DNA of 49,225 bases, taken from assembly GCA_045593725.1 (NCBI GenBank), contig JAZNXE010000027.1, positions 1-49,225 on the forward strand, read 5' to 3'. The stretch comes from HGM12713 sp045593725. Its GTDB lineage: Bacteria; Bacillota; Clostridia; Oscillospirales; CAG-272. The first letter of the stretch is position 1; each line of letters starts with the position of its first letter. The notes under the pieces were generated by a model. It did not search any database and was not told the origin of the DNA. It saw only the letters and a program-made list of their open reading frames with translations. A program made the translations under genes and the position numbers. Shown here one piece after another: positions 1-7,163 of this stretch.

Positions 1-427
1 CACCACCGTTACCGGTGTTGAGATGTTCCATAAGATCGTTGATGAGGCTCAGGCTGGTGATAACATCGGTGCACTTCTCCGTGGTATCGCTAAGAATGAG
101 ATCGAGCGTGGACAGGTTCTCTGTAAGCCCGGCTCGGTTCAGCCCCACACCAAGTTTGTTGGACAGGTTTACGTTCTTACCGAGAAGGAAGGCGGACGTA
201 AGAAGCCCTTCCTTGCAGGTTACAGACCTCAGTTCTACTTCAGAACAACCGACGTTACCGGCGTTATCGGTCTTCCCGCTGACGTTGAGATGTGCCGCCC
301 CGGCGATAACGTTGATATGACTGTTGAGCTTATCACTCCTATCGCTATCGAAGAGGGACTCCGTTTCGCTATCCGTGAGGGTGGTAGAACTGTTGGTTCC
401 GGCGTCGTTTCCAGCATCATCGAGTAA
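1..427 (+). CDS. tuf: Elongation factor Tu, C-terminal part (5' end outside window)
   Basis: GTPase that carries aminoacyl-tRNA to the ribosomal A site. Only the last ~141 codons are present; the reading frame is open from base 2 to the TAA at 425-427. The visible part covers EF-Tu domain 2 from about its middle and all of domain 3: TTVTGVEMFHK, GDNIGALLRGI, the KPGSVQPHTKF stretch, FRTTDVTG, and the invariant C-terminal end EGLRFAIREGGRTVGSGVV. Synonymous codon use is strongly biased, as expected for a very highly expressed gene. A strong terminator follows directly. Identification is essentially certain; whether the genome has a second tuf copy cannot be told. Confidence 0.98.
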   Translation, partial: TTVTGVEMFHKIVDEAQAGDNIGALLRGIAKNEIERGQVLCKPGSVQPHTKFVGQVYVLTEKEGGRKKPFLAGYRPQFYFRTTDVTGVIGLPADVEMCRPGDNVDMTVELITPIAIEEGLRFAIREGGRTVGSGVVSSIIE

Positions 428-443
428 TTAAAACTCAAATTTG

Positions 444-478
444 GCGCCGAGGAATATCATATTCCTCGGCGCTTTTTT
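444..478 (+). terminator. Rho-independent terminator of tuf
   Basis: Near-perfect inverted repeat: GCGCCGAGGAATAT at 444-457 pairs with ATATTCCTCGGCGC at 459-472, followed by six T at 473-478. It ends only about six bases before the FMN aptamer begins. Confidence 0.95.
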
Positions 479-484
479 CTAAAA

Positions 485-594
485 TATCTTTGGGGATTGG
501 TGAGATTCCATACCGGCGGTAAAGTCCGCGAACTCGAAAGAGCCGAGCAGGTGAGATTCCTGCACCGACGGTAAAGTCCGGATAAGAGAAGATA
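485..594 (+). ncRNA. FMN riboswitch (RFN element) controlling ribU
   Basis: Matches the RFN consensus in order: GGTGAGATTCC, ACCGGCGGTAAAGTCCGCGA, a variable stem-loop, CAGGTGAGATTCCTG, CCGACGGTAAAGTCCGGAT. Basal stem P1 is TATCTT (485-490) with AAGATA (589-594). The 3' arm of P1 lies inside GAGAAGATA (586-594), which can instead pair with TATCTTCTC (615-623). Ligand binding should hold 586-594 in P1 and free the downstream terminator; without FMN the alternative helix forms. The family senses FMN and normally represses riboflavin biosynthesis or uptake genes, fitting the transporter downstream. Confidence 0.95.
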
Positions 595-619
595 ATTGAG
601 ATAGCTTTATACAATATCT

Positions 620-656
620 TCTCCCAAAACGAATTTTCGTAGAAAGGGAGATTTTT
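620..656 (+). terminator. Riboswitch expression platform: terminator/SD-sequestering hairpin
   Basis: TCTCCC (620-625) pairs with GGGAGA (646-651), with an inner ACGA/TCGT stem (629-632/637-640), then TTTTT (652-656). Its 5' arm overlaps the antiterminator arm 615-623, so the two are mutually exclusive. The 3' arm contains the ribU Shine-Dalgarno (AAAGGGAG), so the same hairpin could terminate transcription and mask the ribosome site. Confidence 0.85.
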
Positions 657-657
657 T

Positions 658-1347
658 ATGGTTGAAAAAAATTCAACAAAGACTAAAAAGATAGTGGCGG
701 TGGCTATGTTCTCCGCATTGGCTTTTGTTACCGCTATGCTGTGCGGATATTTTCCGAAGGTAGCTGGATTTCTGTCGCTTGATTTCAAGGACGCCGTTAT
801 AGTTATATGCGCTTTAATATTCGGACCCTTGGCGGCTCTGCCCATAGCTGTATTGGTTCCTTTGCTTGAAATGTTTACTATAAGTATAACGGGCTGGTAC
901 GGACTTGTTATGAACATTTTGTCGTCGGTGACCTTTGTTCTTACAACGGGCGTTATTTACAAATATAAGAGGAGCTTTTACGGGGCGATAGCAGCGCTTG
1001 CGGCGGGTGTCTTTTCGGTGGCGGCTGTTATGATGATAGCCAATCTGCTCATAACCCCGCTGTATCTTACTTACGTAGTGGGAGTGCCCTCTACTATGTC
1101 AGACGTGGCGGCTATGCTGCCGAGTATCCTTTTGCCCTTCAACTTTATAAAGGCACTTTTAAACGGGGCGATTGTTTTGCTTCTGTATAAGCCTGCTTCC
1201 TCAGCACTTAAAAGCTCCGGATTTGTGCAGAATAAAACGGAGAGCAGTTCCGTAAAAAAATCAAAGGCAAGGTCCGTGATAGTGTCATTGATAGCTTTGG
1301 TTATCATTGCGGTATCTCTTTGTGTGATGTTTTTGGTTTTAAAATAA
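658..1347 (+). CDS. ribU: Riboflavin transporter RibU (ECF S component)
   Basis: Substrate-binding membrane subunit of an energy-coupling-factor transporter that imports riboflavin; it needs the shared EcfA/A'/T module, which is not in this window. 229 aa, somewhat longer than usual (about 190-210) because of a Ser/Lys-rich C-terminal linker and one extra hydrophobic segment (about 203-228). Visible hallmarks are KIVAVAMFSALAFV near the start, FLSLDFKDAV around residue 37, and LPFNFIKALLNG in the second half, typical of RibU. Five to six hydrophobic segments. SD AAAGGGAG sits 7 nt before ATG 658. Regulation by the upstream FMN riboswitch confirms the ligand. The extra C-terminal helix is unusual; its role is unknown. 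Confidence 0.93.
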   Translation: MVEKNSTKTKKIVAVAMFSALAFVTAMLCGYFPKVAGFLSLDFKDAVIVICALIFGPLAALPIAVLVPLLEMFTISITGWYGLVMNILSSVTFVLTTGVIYKYKRSFYGAIAALAAGVFSVAAVMMIANLLITPLYLTYVVGVPSTMSDVAAMLPSILLPFNFIKALLNGAIVLLLYKPASSALKSSGFVQNKTESSSVKKSKARSVIVSLIALVIIAVSLCVMFLVLK

Positions 1348-1362
1348 ATTTGGCGATAACTG

Positions 1363-1391
1363 TTGAAAAAATACAGATTATATGATATAAT
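1363..1391 (+). promoter_or_regulatory. Sigma-A promoter for metK leader
   Basis: TTGAAA (1363-1368), 17-bp spacer, TATAAT (1386-1391), with a TGA extended -10. It lies between the ribU stop and the SAM riboswitch, so metK has its own promoter. Confidence 0.85.
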
Positions 1392-1415
1392 ACATTAAGT
1401 AATTAAGTAAATATA

Positions 1416-1499
1416 TCTTATCAAGAGTGGTGGAGGGACAGGCCCTGTGAAGCTACGGCAACCTGCGGTGACGTAAGGTGCTAATTCCGGAAGATGAGA
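1416..1499 (+). ncRNA. SAM-I riboswitch (S-box) controlling metK
   Basis: S-box consensus in order: TCTTATCAAGAGTGGTGGAG, GGCCCTGTGAAGC, CGGCAACC, GGTGACGTAAGGTGCTAATTCC, then GATGAGA. P1 pairs TCTTATC (1416-1422) with GATGAGA (1493-1499), one G-T wobble. CCGGAAGAT (1487-1495) can pair instead with ATCTCCGG (1507-1514), the 5' arm of the terminator, giving the classical switch: SAM stabilises P1 and termination; low SAM allows read-through. Confidence 0.96.
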
Positions 1500-1505
1500 A
1501 AATGA

Positions 1506-1533
1506 AATCTCCGGCAGAGCCCGGAGATTTTTT
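1506..1533 (+). terminator. S-box intrinsic terminator
   Basis: AATCTCCGG (1506-1514), loop CAGAGC, CCGGAGATT (1521-1529), then T run to 1533. The 5' arm is shared with the antiterminator. Confidence 0.93.
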
Positions 1534-1551
1534 ATGAAAGGATTTAGAAAA

Positions 1552-2727
1552 ATGAAGAAAATGCTGTTTACATCCGAGTCGGTTACCGAAGGACATCCCG
1601 ACAAAATATGCGACAAGATATCCGACGCTATACTTGACGAGCTTCTCCGTCAGGACCCTATGTCCAGAGTTGCGTGTGAAACCTTTTGCACTACGGGACT
1701 TGTTACCGTAATGGGAGAAATAACCACCAAGGCATACGTGGACATTCAGAGCATAGTGAGAGAAACTGTGCGTGAAATAGGCTATACCAGAGCAAAGTAC
1801 GGCTTTGACTGCGATAGCTGCGCGGTACTCAGCTCCATACACGAGCAGTCACCCGATATCGCCCTTGGAGTTGACAAATCCCTTGAGGCTAAAGAGGGTA
1901 ACGGCGACGGACTTGATATAGGCGCGGGTGACCAGGGAATAATGTTCGGTTACGCTTGTAACGAAACGAAGGAGCTTATGCCCCTACCTATATCCTTGGC
2001 GCATAAGCTTGCTAAGCGACTCACAGACGTGAGAAAGAACGGAACGCTTGACTATCTCCGTCCTGACGGAAAGACTCAGGTCACGGTAGAATATCACGAC
2101 GGTAAGCCCGTACGTGTTGATACAGTGGTAATATCCACGCAGCACAGCGCCGAGGTTGAGCTTGAGCAGATACGCGCGGATATGATAAAGCACGTAATAC
2201 AGGAGATAGTTCCCGCATCGCTTATTGATGGGGACACCAAGATATACGTTAACCCCACGGGACGCTTTGTTGTGGGCGGTCCTGCGGGTGACACAGGACT
2301 TACGGGAAGAAAGATAATCGTTGATACCTACGGCGGATATTCGCGCCACGGCGGCGGTGCTTTCTCGGGTAAGGACCCCACCAAGGTTGACCGCTCGGCA
2401 TCCTATGCGGCGCGTTACGTTGCTAAGAACATAGTTGCGGCAGGTCTTGCGGATAAGTGCGAGATACAGCTTGCCTACGCCATAGGAGTGGCTAAGCCCG
2501 TGTCCGTAATGGTAGATACCTTTGGAACGGGAAAGGCGGACGACAACGCAATCTCTGAGGCGGTAAGCAAGTGCTTTGATTTCCGTCCCGCGGCAATTAT
2601 TAAGAACTTTGACCTTCGCCGTCCTATTTACTGTCAGACGGCGGCATACGGACACGTTGGAAGAGAGGATATCGAGCTTCCTTGGGAAAAGACAGACCTT
2701 GCAGAGAAAATAAAGGCGGCTCTGTAA
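1552..2727 (+). CDS. metK: S-adenosylmethionine synthetase
   Basis: Makes SAM from methionine and ATP in the cytoplasm. 391 aa, normal family length. Signatures: FTSESVTEGHPDKICDKISD at the N-terminus (ATP/methionine site), GAGDQGIMFGYA around residue 117, and GGGAFSGKDPTKVDRS around residue 265. ATG 1552 is preferred over the in-frame ATG at 1534: AAAGGA (1537-1542) is well spaced for 1552, and the protein then begins MKKMLFTSESV as in homologues, while 1534 lies at the foot of the riboswitch terminator. Expression is controlled by the SAM-I riboswitch, a product feedback loop. A strong hairpin terminator follows. Certain identification. Confidence 0.98.
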   Translation: MKKMLFTSESVTEGHPDKICDKISDAILDELLRQDPMSRVACETFCTTGLVTVMGEITTKAYVDIQSIVRETVREIGYTRAKYGFDCDSCAVLSSIHEQSPDIALGVDKSLEAKEGNGDGLDIGAGDQGIMFGYACNETKELMPLPISLAHKLAKRLTDVRKNGTLDYLRPDGKTQVTVEYHDGKPVRVDTVVISTQHSAEVELEQIRADMIKHVIQEIVPASLIDGDTKIYVNPTGRFVVGGPAGDTGLTGRKIIVDTYGGYSRHGGGAFSGKDPTKVDRSASYAARYVAKNIVAAGLADKCEIQLAYAIGVAKPVSVMVDTFGTGKADDNAISEAVSKCFDFRPAAIIKNFDLRRPIYCQTAAYGHVGREDIELPWEKTDLAEKIKAAL

Positions 2728-2743
2728 TATAAAAAGCCATAGG

Positions 2744-2788
2744 GCGCAACGGTTCGGCGGAAGCGCCGCGCCGTTGCGCTGTATTTTT
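2744..2788 (+). terminator. Terminator after metK
   Basis: GCGCAACGG (2744-2752) pairs with CCGTTGCGC (2771-2779); inner stem CGGCG/CGCCG (2755-2759/2764-2768) with a GAAG tetraloop; TTTTT at 2784-2788. Confidence 0.9.
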
Positions 2789-2807
2789 GGAAAGGAGGGG
2801 CGTAGCT

Positions 2808-5030
2808 ATGAGTGAGAGGAAAGAGCTATACGGGCTTCAGAAGCTTGAGGGAAGCGTTGAGCAGATAGTTTTCTGTAACGATGATAACGGATACACCGTC
2901 TGTGACGTTGCCGTTGACGAGGAAATGGTAACTGTATGTGGAATAATGCCTATGCTGGCTGAGGGTGACCGACTTTGTGTCTATGGGAAGTGGGTTCACA
3001 GTCCTAAATACGGCAGACAGTTTGCGGCTGAACAGTACGAGCGTATTATGCCTGCTGACACAGCCTCTATGCTTCGCTATCTTTCCTCCAGAGCAATTAA
3101 AGGCATAGGACCAAAGACCGCTGTTAAGATAATAGAGGAATTCGGTGAGGACGCCTTTGACGTTATTGAAAATCATCCCGAGTGGTTGGCAAGCATAAAG
3201 GGAATATCTATGAAGGTGGCCATGTCGGCGTCCGAGAGCTTTAAGGAGCAGACGGGCATACGCTCGGCTATGATGTTCTTCAGAGATTATTTCGGCGCGG
3301 CGACCACAGTGCGTATATACAAGCAGTGGGGCGGCGCATCTGTTGATATTGCCAAGAAAAATCCGTATAGGCTGTGCAACGAGATAGAAGGCATAGGCTT
3401 TGAGAGAGCCGACGCTCTGGCTAATGGCTTGGGTATAAAGAGAGATAATTTTGACCGCATTATGAGCGGACTCAATTACGTGCTACAAAGAAATTCGCTA
3501 CAAAACGGACACGTTTGCCTGCCAAGAGAAAAATTGAGCGAGTCTGGGGCTGAGCTTCTTGGAGTAAGTGCTGATGACGCGGATTTGGCGGTATCCGAAC
3601 TTATAAGAATGGGGCGCTTCAAATACGTGATGCACGGCGACACGCAGATGATATATACCGCCTCGGCGTATGACGAGGAAAAATATATTGCACAAAAGCT
3701 ATGCTTGCTGGACAAAATGTGTGTAACCGTTGATGTTGGAGATATAGACCGATTCATAGAGCGCGAGGAGACAAAATCGGGCATGAGCTACGCCACGCTC
3801 CAGAAGCAGGCAATATCCGATGCTTTGCGCTACGGTGTTATGATACTCACGGGAGGCCCCGGAACGGGAAAGACCACGGTTGTCAGAGCGCTTATACATA
3901 TTTTTGAGAGTATGGGCTACGGTATAGCCTTAGCCGCGCCTACGGGCAGAGCCGCAAAGAGAATGTCCGAGGCTACCAGTATGGAGGCAAAAACTATACA
4001 CCGTCTGCTTGAAATGAGCTATGATACCGCGGGACACTGGGTATTTAATCGAAATGAGAGTGACCTGCTTGAGGAGGAGATAATAATAGTTGACGAAGCG
4101 TCTATGATAGACAGCTCGCTTATGTGCGCCCTGCTCAAGGCTATAAAGCCCGGCGCGAGAGTGATAATCATAGGTGACTCAGACCAGCTTCCATCGGTAG
4201 GCGCGGGGAACGTGCTTCGTGATATCATAGAGAGCAACAGATTTTCAACGGTGCGCCTGACCGAGATATTCAGACAGGCACAGGAAAGCCTCATAGTTAC
4301 AAATGCTCACGCTATAAATAGGGGAGAGATGCCCGAGCTTGGAGCTAAGGATAACGATTTCTTCTTTCTTCGCCGTCAGAGCGACCGCGATATAGCGGCG
4401 ACGGTAATAGACCTTTGCGCTAATCGCTTGCCACGGGCGTATGGCGAAATGGCAAAGGGCGGCATACAGGTCATCTGCGCCTCGCGTAAGGGAGAGGCGG
4501 GTACGGAAAATCTTAATATATTGCTTCAGCAGACCCTTAATCCTAAACAGAGAGATAAAAAAGAGTACGTATTCCGAGAGCGCGTTTTCAGAGAGGGTGA
4601 CAGAGTTATGCAGACCCGTAATAACTATGACATTTTCTGGGAGCGAAGCTATGACACTAAGGGTGGCAACGGCATATTTAACGGAGATATCGGTATAATA
4701 GAGGAGATAAATCCCTCGGAAAAGGTTATGACTATACTTTTTGATGACCGACGTGTGGAGTATGATTTTTCACTTCTCGAGGACCTTGAGCACGCCTACG
4801 CGGTGACGGTACATAAGAGTCAGGGAAGCGAATATCCAATAGTGGTAATACCTATGTGTACAGCGGCGCAGATGCTTCACACAAGAAATCTCCTTTATAC
4901 TGCCGTTACCAGAGCGCAGAATATGGTGGTGCTTACGGGACGGGAGGATATTATCCGTGAAATGGTGGACAATAACCGTCAGTCTATGCGATATACGGGA
5001 CTCTGCCGCAGGCTGGGAGGAGAGCAATGA
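2808..5030 (+). CDS. recD2: RecD2-type ATP-dependent DNA helicase
   Basis: 5'-3' superfamily 1B helicase acting in DNA repair and recombination, of the RecBC-independent RecD2 family. 740 aa, usual length. In order: N-terminal OB-like domain, helix-hairpin-helix repeats (AIKGIGPKTAVKII near residue 100; EGIGFERADALA near 195), Walker A GGPGTGKT at 349-356, GRAAKRMSE, Walker B with D429-E430 in IIIVDEAS, GDSDQLPSVGAGNVL, TEIFRQ, and a C-terminal UvrD-like motif HKSQGSEYPIVVIP followed by LYTAVTRAQ. ATG 2808 follows AAAGGAGG (2791-2798) at ideal distance; the frame extends 21 nt upstream without an SD. The stop overlaps the comF start by four bases (ATGA), so the two are translationally coupled. 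No recB or recC nearby. Confidence 0.95.
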   Translation: MSERKELYGLQKLEGSVEQIVFCNDDNGYTVCDVAVDEEMVTVCGIMPMLAEGDRLCVYGKWVHSPKYGRQFAAEQYERIMPADTASMLRYLSSRAIKGIGPKTAVKIIEEFGEDAFDVIENHPEWLASIKGISMKVAMSASESFKEQTGIRSAMMFFRDYFGAATTVRIYKQWGGASVDIAKKNPYRLCNEIEGIGFERADALANGLGIKRDNFDRIMSGLNYVLQRNSLQNGHVCLPREKLSESGAELLGVSADDADLAVSELIRMGRFKYVMHGDTQMIYTASAYDEEKYIAQKLCLLDKMCVTVDVGDIDRFIEREETKSGMSYATLQKQAISDALRYGVMILTGGPGTGKTTVVRALIHIFESMGYGIALAAPTGRAAKRMSEATSMEAKTIHRLLEMSYDTAGHWVFNRNESDLLEEEIIIVDEASMIDSSLMCALLKAIKPGARVIIIGDSDQLPSVGAGNVLRDIIESNRFSTVRLTEIFRQAQESLIVTNAHAINRGEMPELGAKDNDFFFLRRQSDRDIAATVIDLCANRLPRAYGEMAKGGIQVICASRKGEAGTENLNILLQQTLNPKQRDKKEYVFRERVFREGDRVMQTRNNYDIFWERSYDTKGGNGIFNGDIGIIEEINPSEKVMTILFDDRRVEYDFSLLEDLEHAYAVTVHKSQGSEYPIVVIPMCTAAQMLHTRNLLYTAVTRAQNMVVLTGREDIIREMVDNNRQSMRYTGLCRRLGGEQ

Positions 5031-5788
5031 CAGCCCTTTCCCTTTTAGAGAGATTGTTTACACTTCATAAATGCGCATCATGCAGGAGGATATTATCTCA
5101 GGGCGAATTTCACCAAGCCCTCTGCCATAGATGTGCGCTTGAATATCGCAGGGCGACCACAGAGAGCTGTCCTACCTGCTTTCGCTCCGCCATAGAATGC
5201 GGCTGTCAGCCCAAAATGCTTACAAACGCAGGGTCGTTGTGTATGAAAAAGCTTTTCTTTTACCATCCGGACAGGCAGGATACACCGCAAAATAAGCTTG
5301 TGTATTTTCTCAAACGGAATAGAAACAAGCGGGTGTCGGAATTTGTGGCAAAGGAGCTTTACGGTGAGCTTTGCAAGGAATTTTCAACCTTAGAAATAGA
5401 AGACCCCGAGAGGGAGCTTGCCTTGGTAAACGTGCCGCGAGGGAGGAAGGCTGTTCTTGAATACGGCTTTGACCAAGCAGAGGTGATATGTAAGGCAATA
5501 TCAAAGGAAAGCGGCATACCCTATATGCCTGTTATTAAGAGGCGGTACGGAGGAAAAGAGCAAAAGCGTCTTAACGCCGCCCAGCGCAAAAATAACATCA
5601 AGGGATTGCTAAGGGCAGATGAAAAATACAGAAGTCCGATTAATGGCAGATACGTTATTTTAGTTGATGACGTGGTGACTACGGGGGCGAGTATGGCATC
5701 CTGTATTCCAATGCTGCGAAAAATGGGGATAAAGGGCGTATTCTGTGCTGCGCTAGCCTTCGATGTGAAGAAGAAAAGATATATATAG
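5027..5788 (+). CDS. comFC: ComF family phosphoribosyltransferase-like protein
   Basis: 253 aa with the two-part ComF/ComFC layout. An N-terminal zinc-ribbon-like segment has paired cysteines (CASC, CHRC, CPTC, CGC within residues 16-60). The C-terminal type I phosphoribosyltransferase fold carries the PRPP loop ILVDDVVTTGAS near residue 220 and a FDQAE/RLNAAQR-like stretch upstream, usual in this family. ComF proteins are linked to DNA uptake and recombination in competent bacteria, but many non-competent Clostridia carry one; the substrate is unknown. Starts inside the recD2 stop (4-bp overlap), an operon fitting DNA processing. SD is within the recD2 end (GGGAGGAG). Family call sure, role uncertain. 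Confidence 0.88.
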   Translation: MTALSLLERLFTLHKCASCRRILSQGEFHQALCHRCALEYRRATTESCPTCFRSAIECGCQPKMLTNAGSLCMKKLFFYHPDRQDTPQNKLVYFLKRNRNKRVSEFVAKELYGELCKEFSTLEIEDPERELALVNVPRGRKAVLEYGFDQAEVICKAISKESGIPYMPVIKRRYGGKEQKRLNAAQRKNNIKGLLRADEKYRSPINGRYVILVDDVVTTGASMASCIPMLRKMGIKGVFCAALAFDVKKKRYI

Positions 5789-5798
5789 AATTTTTCTA

Positions 5799-5827
5799 TT
5801 GCATTTTTATGCTTTTCATTGTATAAT
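5799..5827 (+). promoter_or_regulatory. Promoter of the mreB-family gene
   Basis: TTGCAT (5799-5804), 17-bp spacer, TATAAT (5822-5827), located in the comF-mreB gap. Confidence 0.7.
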
Positions 5828-5860
5828 ATAGTTATAAATTGTTTTTGAAAGGAGGACGGT

Positions 5861-6904
5861 ATGCCTTTTAACGCAAAGCAGCTTTTTTCACGTGATATCG
5901 GAATTGACCTTGGCACTGCCACGGTGCTGGTATATGTGGAAGGTAAGGGAATAGTGCTTAACGAGCCATCGGTCGTGGCAGTTGACACCGATACGGACGT
6001 TATCACAAAAATAGGCAAGGATGCGCAGGCTATGCTGGGACGCAATCCCGCACATATTGACGTTGTCCGTCCCCTTAAGGAAGGCGTTATAAGCCGATAT
6101 GACGTGACCCAGAAGATGATACAGTACTTCATACGCCGCGCTTGCGGTAATGCGGTATTTCCCCCTCGCGTGGTTATCTGTATTCCCACGGGTATATCCG
6201 AGGTAGAGGAGCGCGCCGTAATCGACGCGGGAACTCAGGCGGGCGCGAGAAAGACCTATCTTATTGAGGAGCCAATAGCGGCAGCCCTTGGCGCGGGCTT
6301 GGATATATACAGCCCCGTTGGAAATATGATAGTGGATATCGGCGGGGGAACCACAGACGTTGCGGTTATATCTCTTGGGGGAGTTGTGGTGTCCCAATCG
6401 GTTAAGGTAGCGGGAGATAAATTTGACGAGGCTATAATGCGTTACGTACGCAGAAAGTATAACGTAGCCATAGGAGAGCGGACGGCTGAAAGGGTCAAGA
6501 TTCAGATAGGCGCGGTATATGAGCACGACGAGGCAAGAACTATGGAGGTCAAGGGAAGATGCCTTATACAGGGACTTCCCAAGAATATAACTCTGTCCTC
6601 CAAGGAAATGCTTGAGGCTATGATGGAGCCTATCTCCGCCATACTTGACGTGATTTGCTCTGTTATTGAAAAAACGCCCCCCGAGCTTGTGGGAGATATA
6701 CTTAAAAACGGAATTATTCTTGCGGGCGGAGGAGGTCTGCTTATGGGACTTGACCGCCTTATAGAGGACGTAACGGGGATAAAGACGTCCTTGACAAAGG
6801 AGCCTGTGAAGTGCGTGGCTCTGGGTACGGGAAAGGTGCTGAAGATGCTCAACGGAATGCCCGAGGGAGCAATAGACCTTTCACGCTTCAGACAGAGAAT
6901 ATAA
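5861..6904 (+). CDS. mreB: MreB/Mbl-family rod-shape actin homologue
   Basis: Bacterial actin that forms membrane-associated filaments and guides lateral cell-wall synthesis. 347 aa, slightly long for the family (about 335-345). Nucleotide-binding motifs: phosphate-1 IGIDLGTATVLVY (residues 13-25), connect-1 CIPTGISEVEERAV, phosphate-2 DIGGGTTDVAV (159-169), adenosine motif LAGGGGLLMGLD near 285. The N-terminal stretch MPFNAKQLFSRD could be the amphipathic membrane anchor. AAAGGAGG precedes ATG 5861. No mreC/mreD or other division genes adjoin, so it behaves as a single-gene unit with its own promoter and terminator; paralogues (mbl, mreBH) cannot be told apart by eye. Confidence 0.94.
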   Translation: MPFNAKQLFSRDIGIDLGTATVLVYVEGKGIVLNEPSVVAVDTDTDVITKIGKDAQAMLGRNPAHIDVVRPLKEGVISRYDVTQKMIQYFIRRACGNAVFPPRVVICIPTGISEVEERAVIDAGTQAGARKTYLIEEPIAAALGAGLDIYSPVGNMIVDIGGGTTDVAVISLGGVVVSQSVKVAGDKFDEAIMRYVRRKYNVAIGERTAERVKIQIGAVYEHDEARTMEVKGRCLIQGLPKNITLSSKEMLEAMMEPISAILDVICSVIEKTPPELVGDILKNGIILAGGGGLLMGLDRLIEDVTGIKTSLTKEPVKCVALGTGKVLKMLNGMPEGAIDLSRFRQRI

Positions 6905-6925
6905 AAGCGGCCGTCTTATTTAGCG

Positions 6926-7009
6926 CAGACCAAAAACACACTGACAAATAAATAATCAAAAAAGCCGCTTTTATTATCTGAAAGGTGATAGTGAAAGCGG
7001 TTTTTTGTA
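6926..7009 (+). repeat. Dispersed 3'-UTR element, copy 1
   Basis: Shares with 48990-49067 the core AGACCAAAARCACACTG (6927-6943), an A/T-rich spacer containing AAATAAA, a terminator hairpin and the trailing TTTTTTGTA. Upstream, GTCT (6913-6916) can pair with AGAC (6927-6930). The two hairpins differ by pair-preserving changes, pointing to a conserved RNA structure. Confidence 0.7.
6965..7006 (+). terminator. Terminator after mreB (inside the repeat element)
   Basis: CCGCTTTTATTATC (6965-6978) pairs fully, with two G-T wobbles, with GATAGTGAAAGCGG (6987-7000); six T at 7001-7006. Confidence 0.85.
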
Positions 7010-7010
7010 G

Positions 7011-7108
7011 AAATTTTCGAGATAAATCTCTCAAATTTCATTCTTATGTGTGTTTTTTAGCCGCGCTTTTGCTCTCTGGCGTACCTTTGTACGCCGACGC
7101 GAGCAAAA
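7011..7108. repeat. Two adjacent palindromes between mreB and pepD
   Basis: First: AAATTT (7011-7016) ... GAGAT-AA-ATCTC (7019-7030) ... AAATTT (7033-7038). Second: outer TTTTGCTC (7067-7074) with GAGCAAAA (7101-7108), inner GGCGTAC (7078-7084) with GTACGCC (7089-7095). No open frame or clear promoter. Looks like a structured intergenic repeat or the remnant of one; function not known. Confidence 0.55.
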
Positions 7109-7163
7109 TCACGACTTCTGCATCTAAATCAGACACCCGTTAATTTTATTATAAGGAGAGTAT

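Noticed and set aside
1984..2655. 223-codon minus-strand frame over metK
   Set aside because: Shadow of metK; no SD and no recognisable domain.
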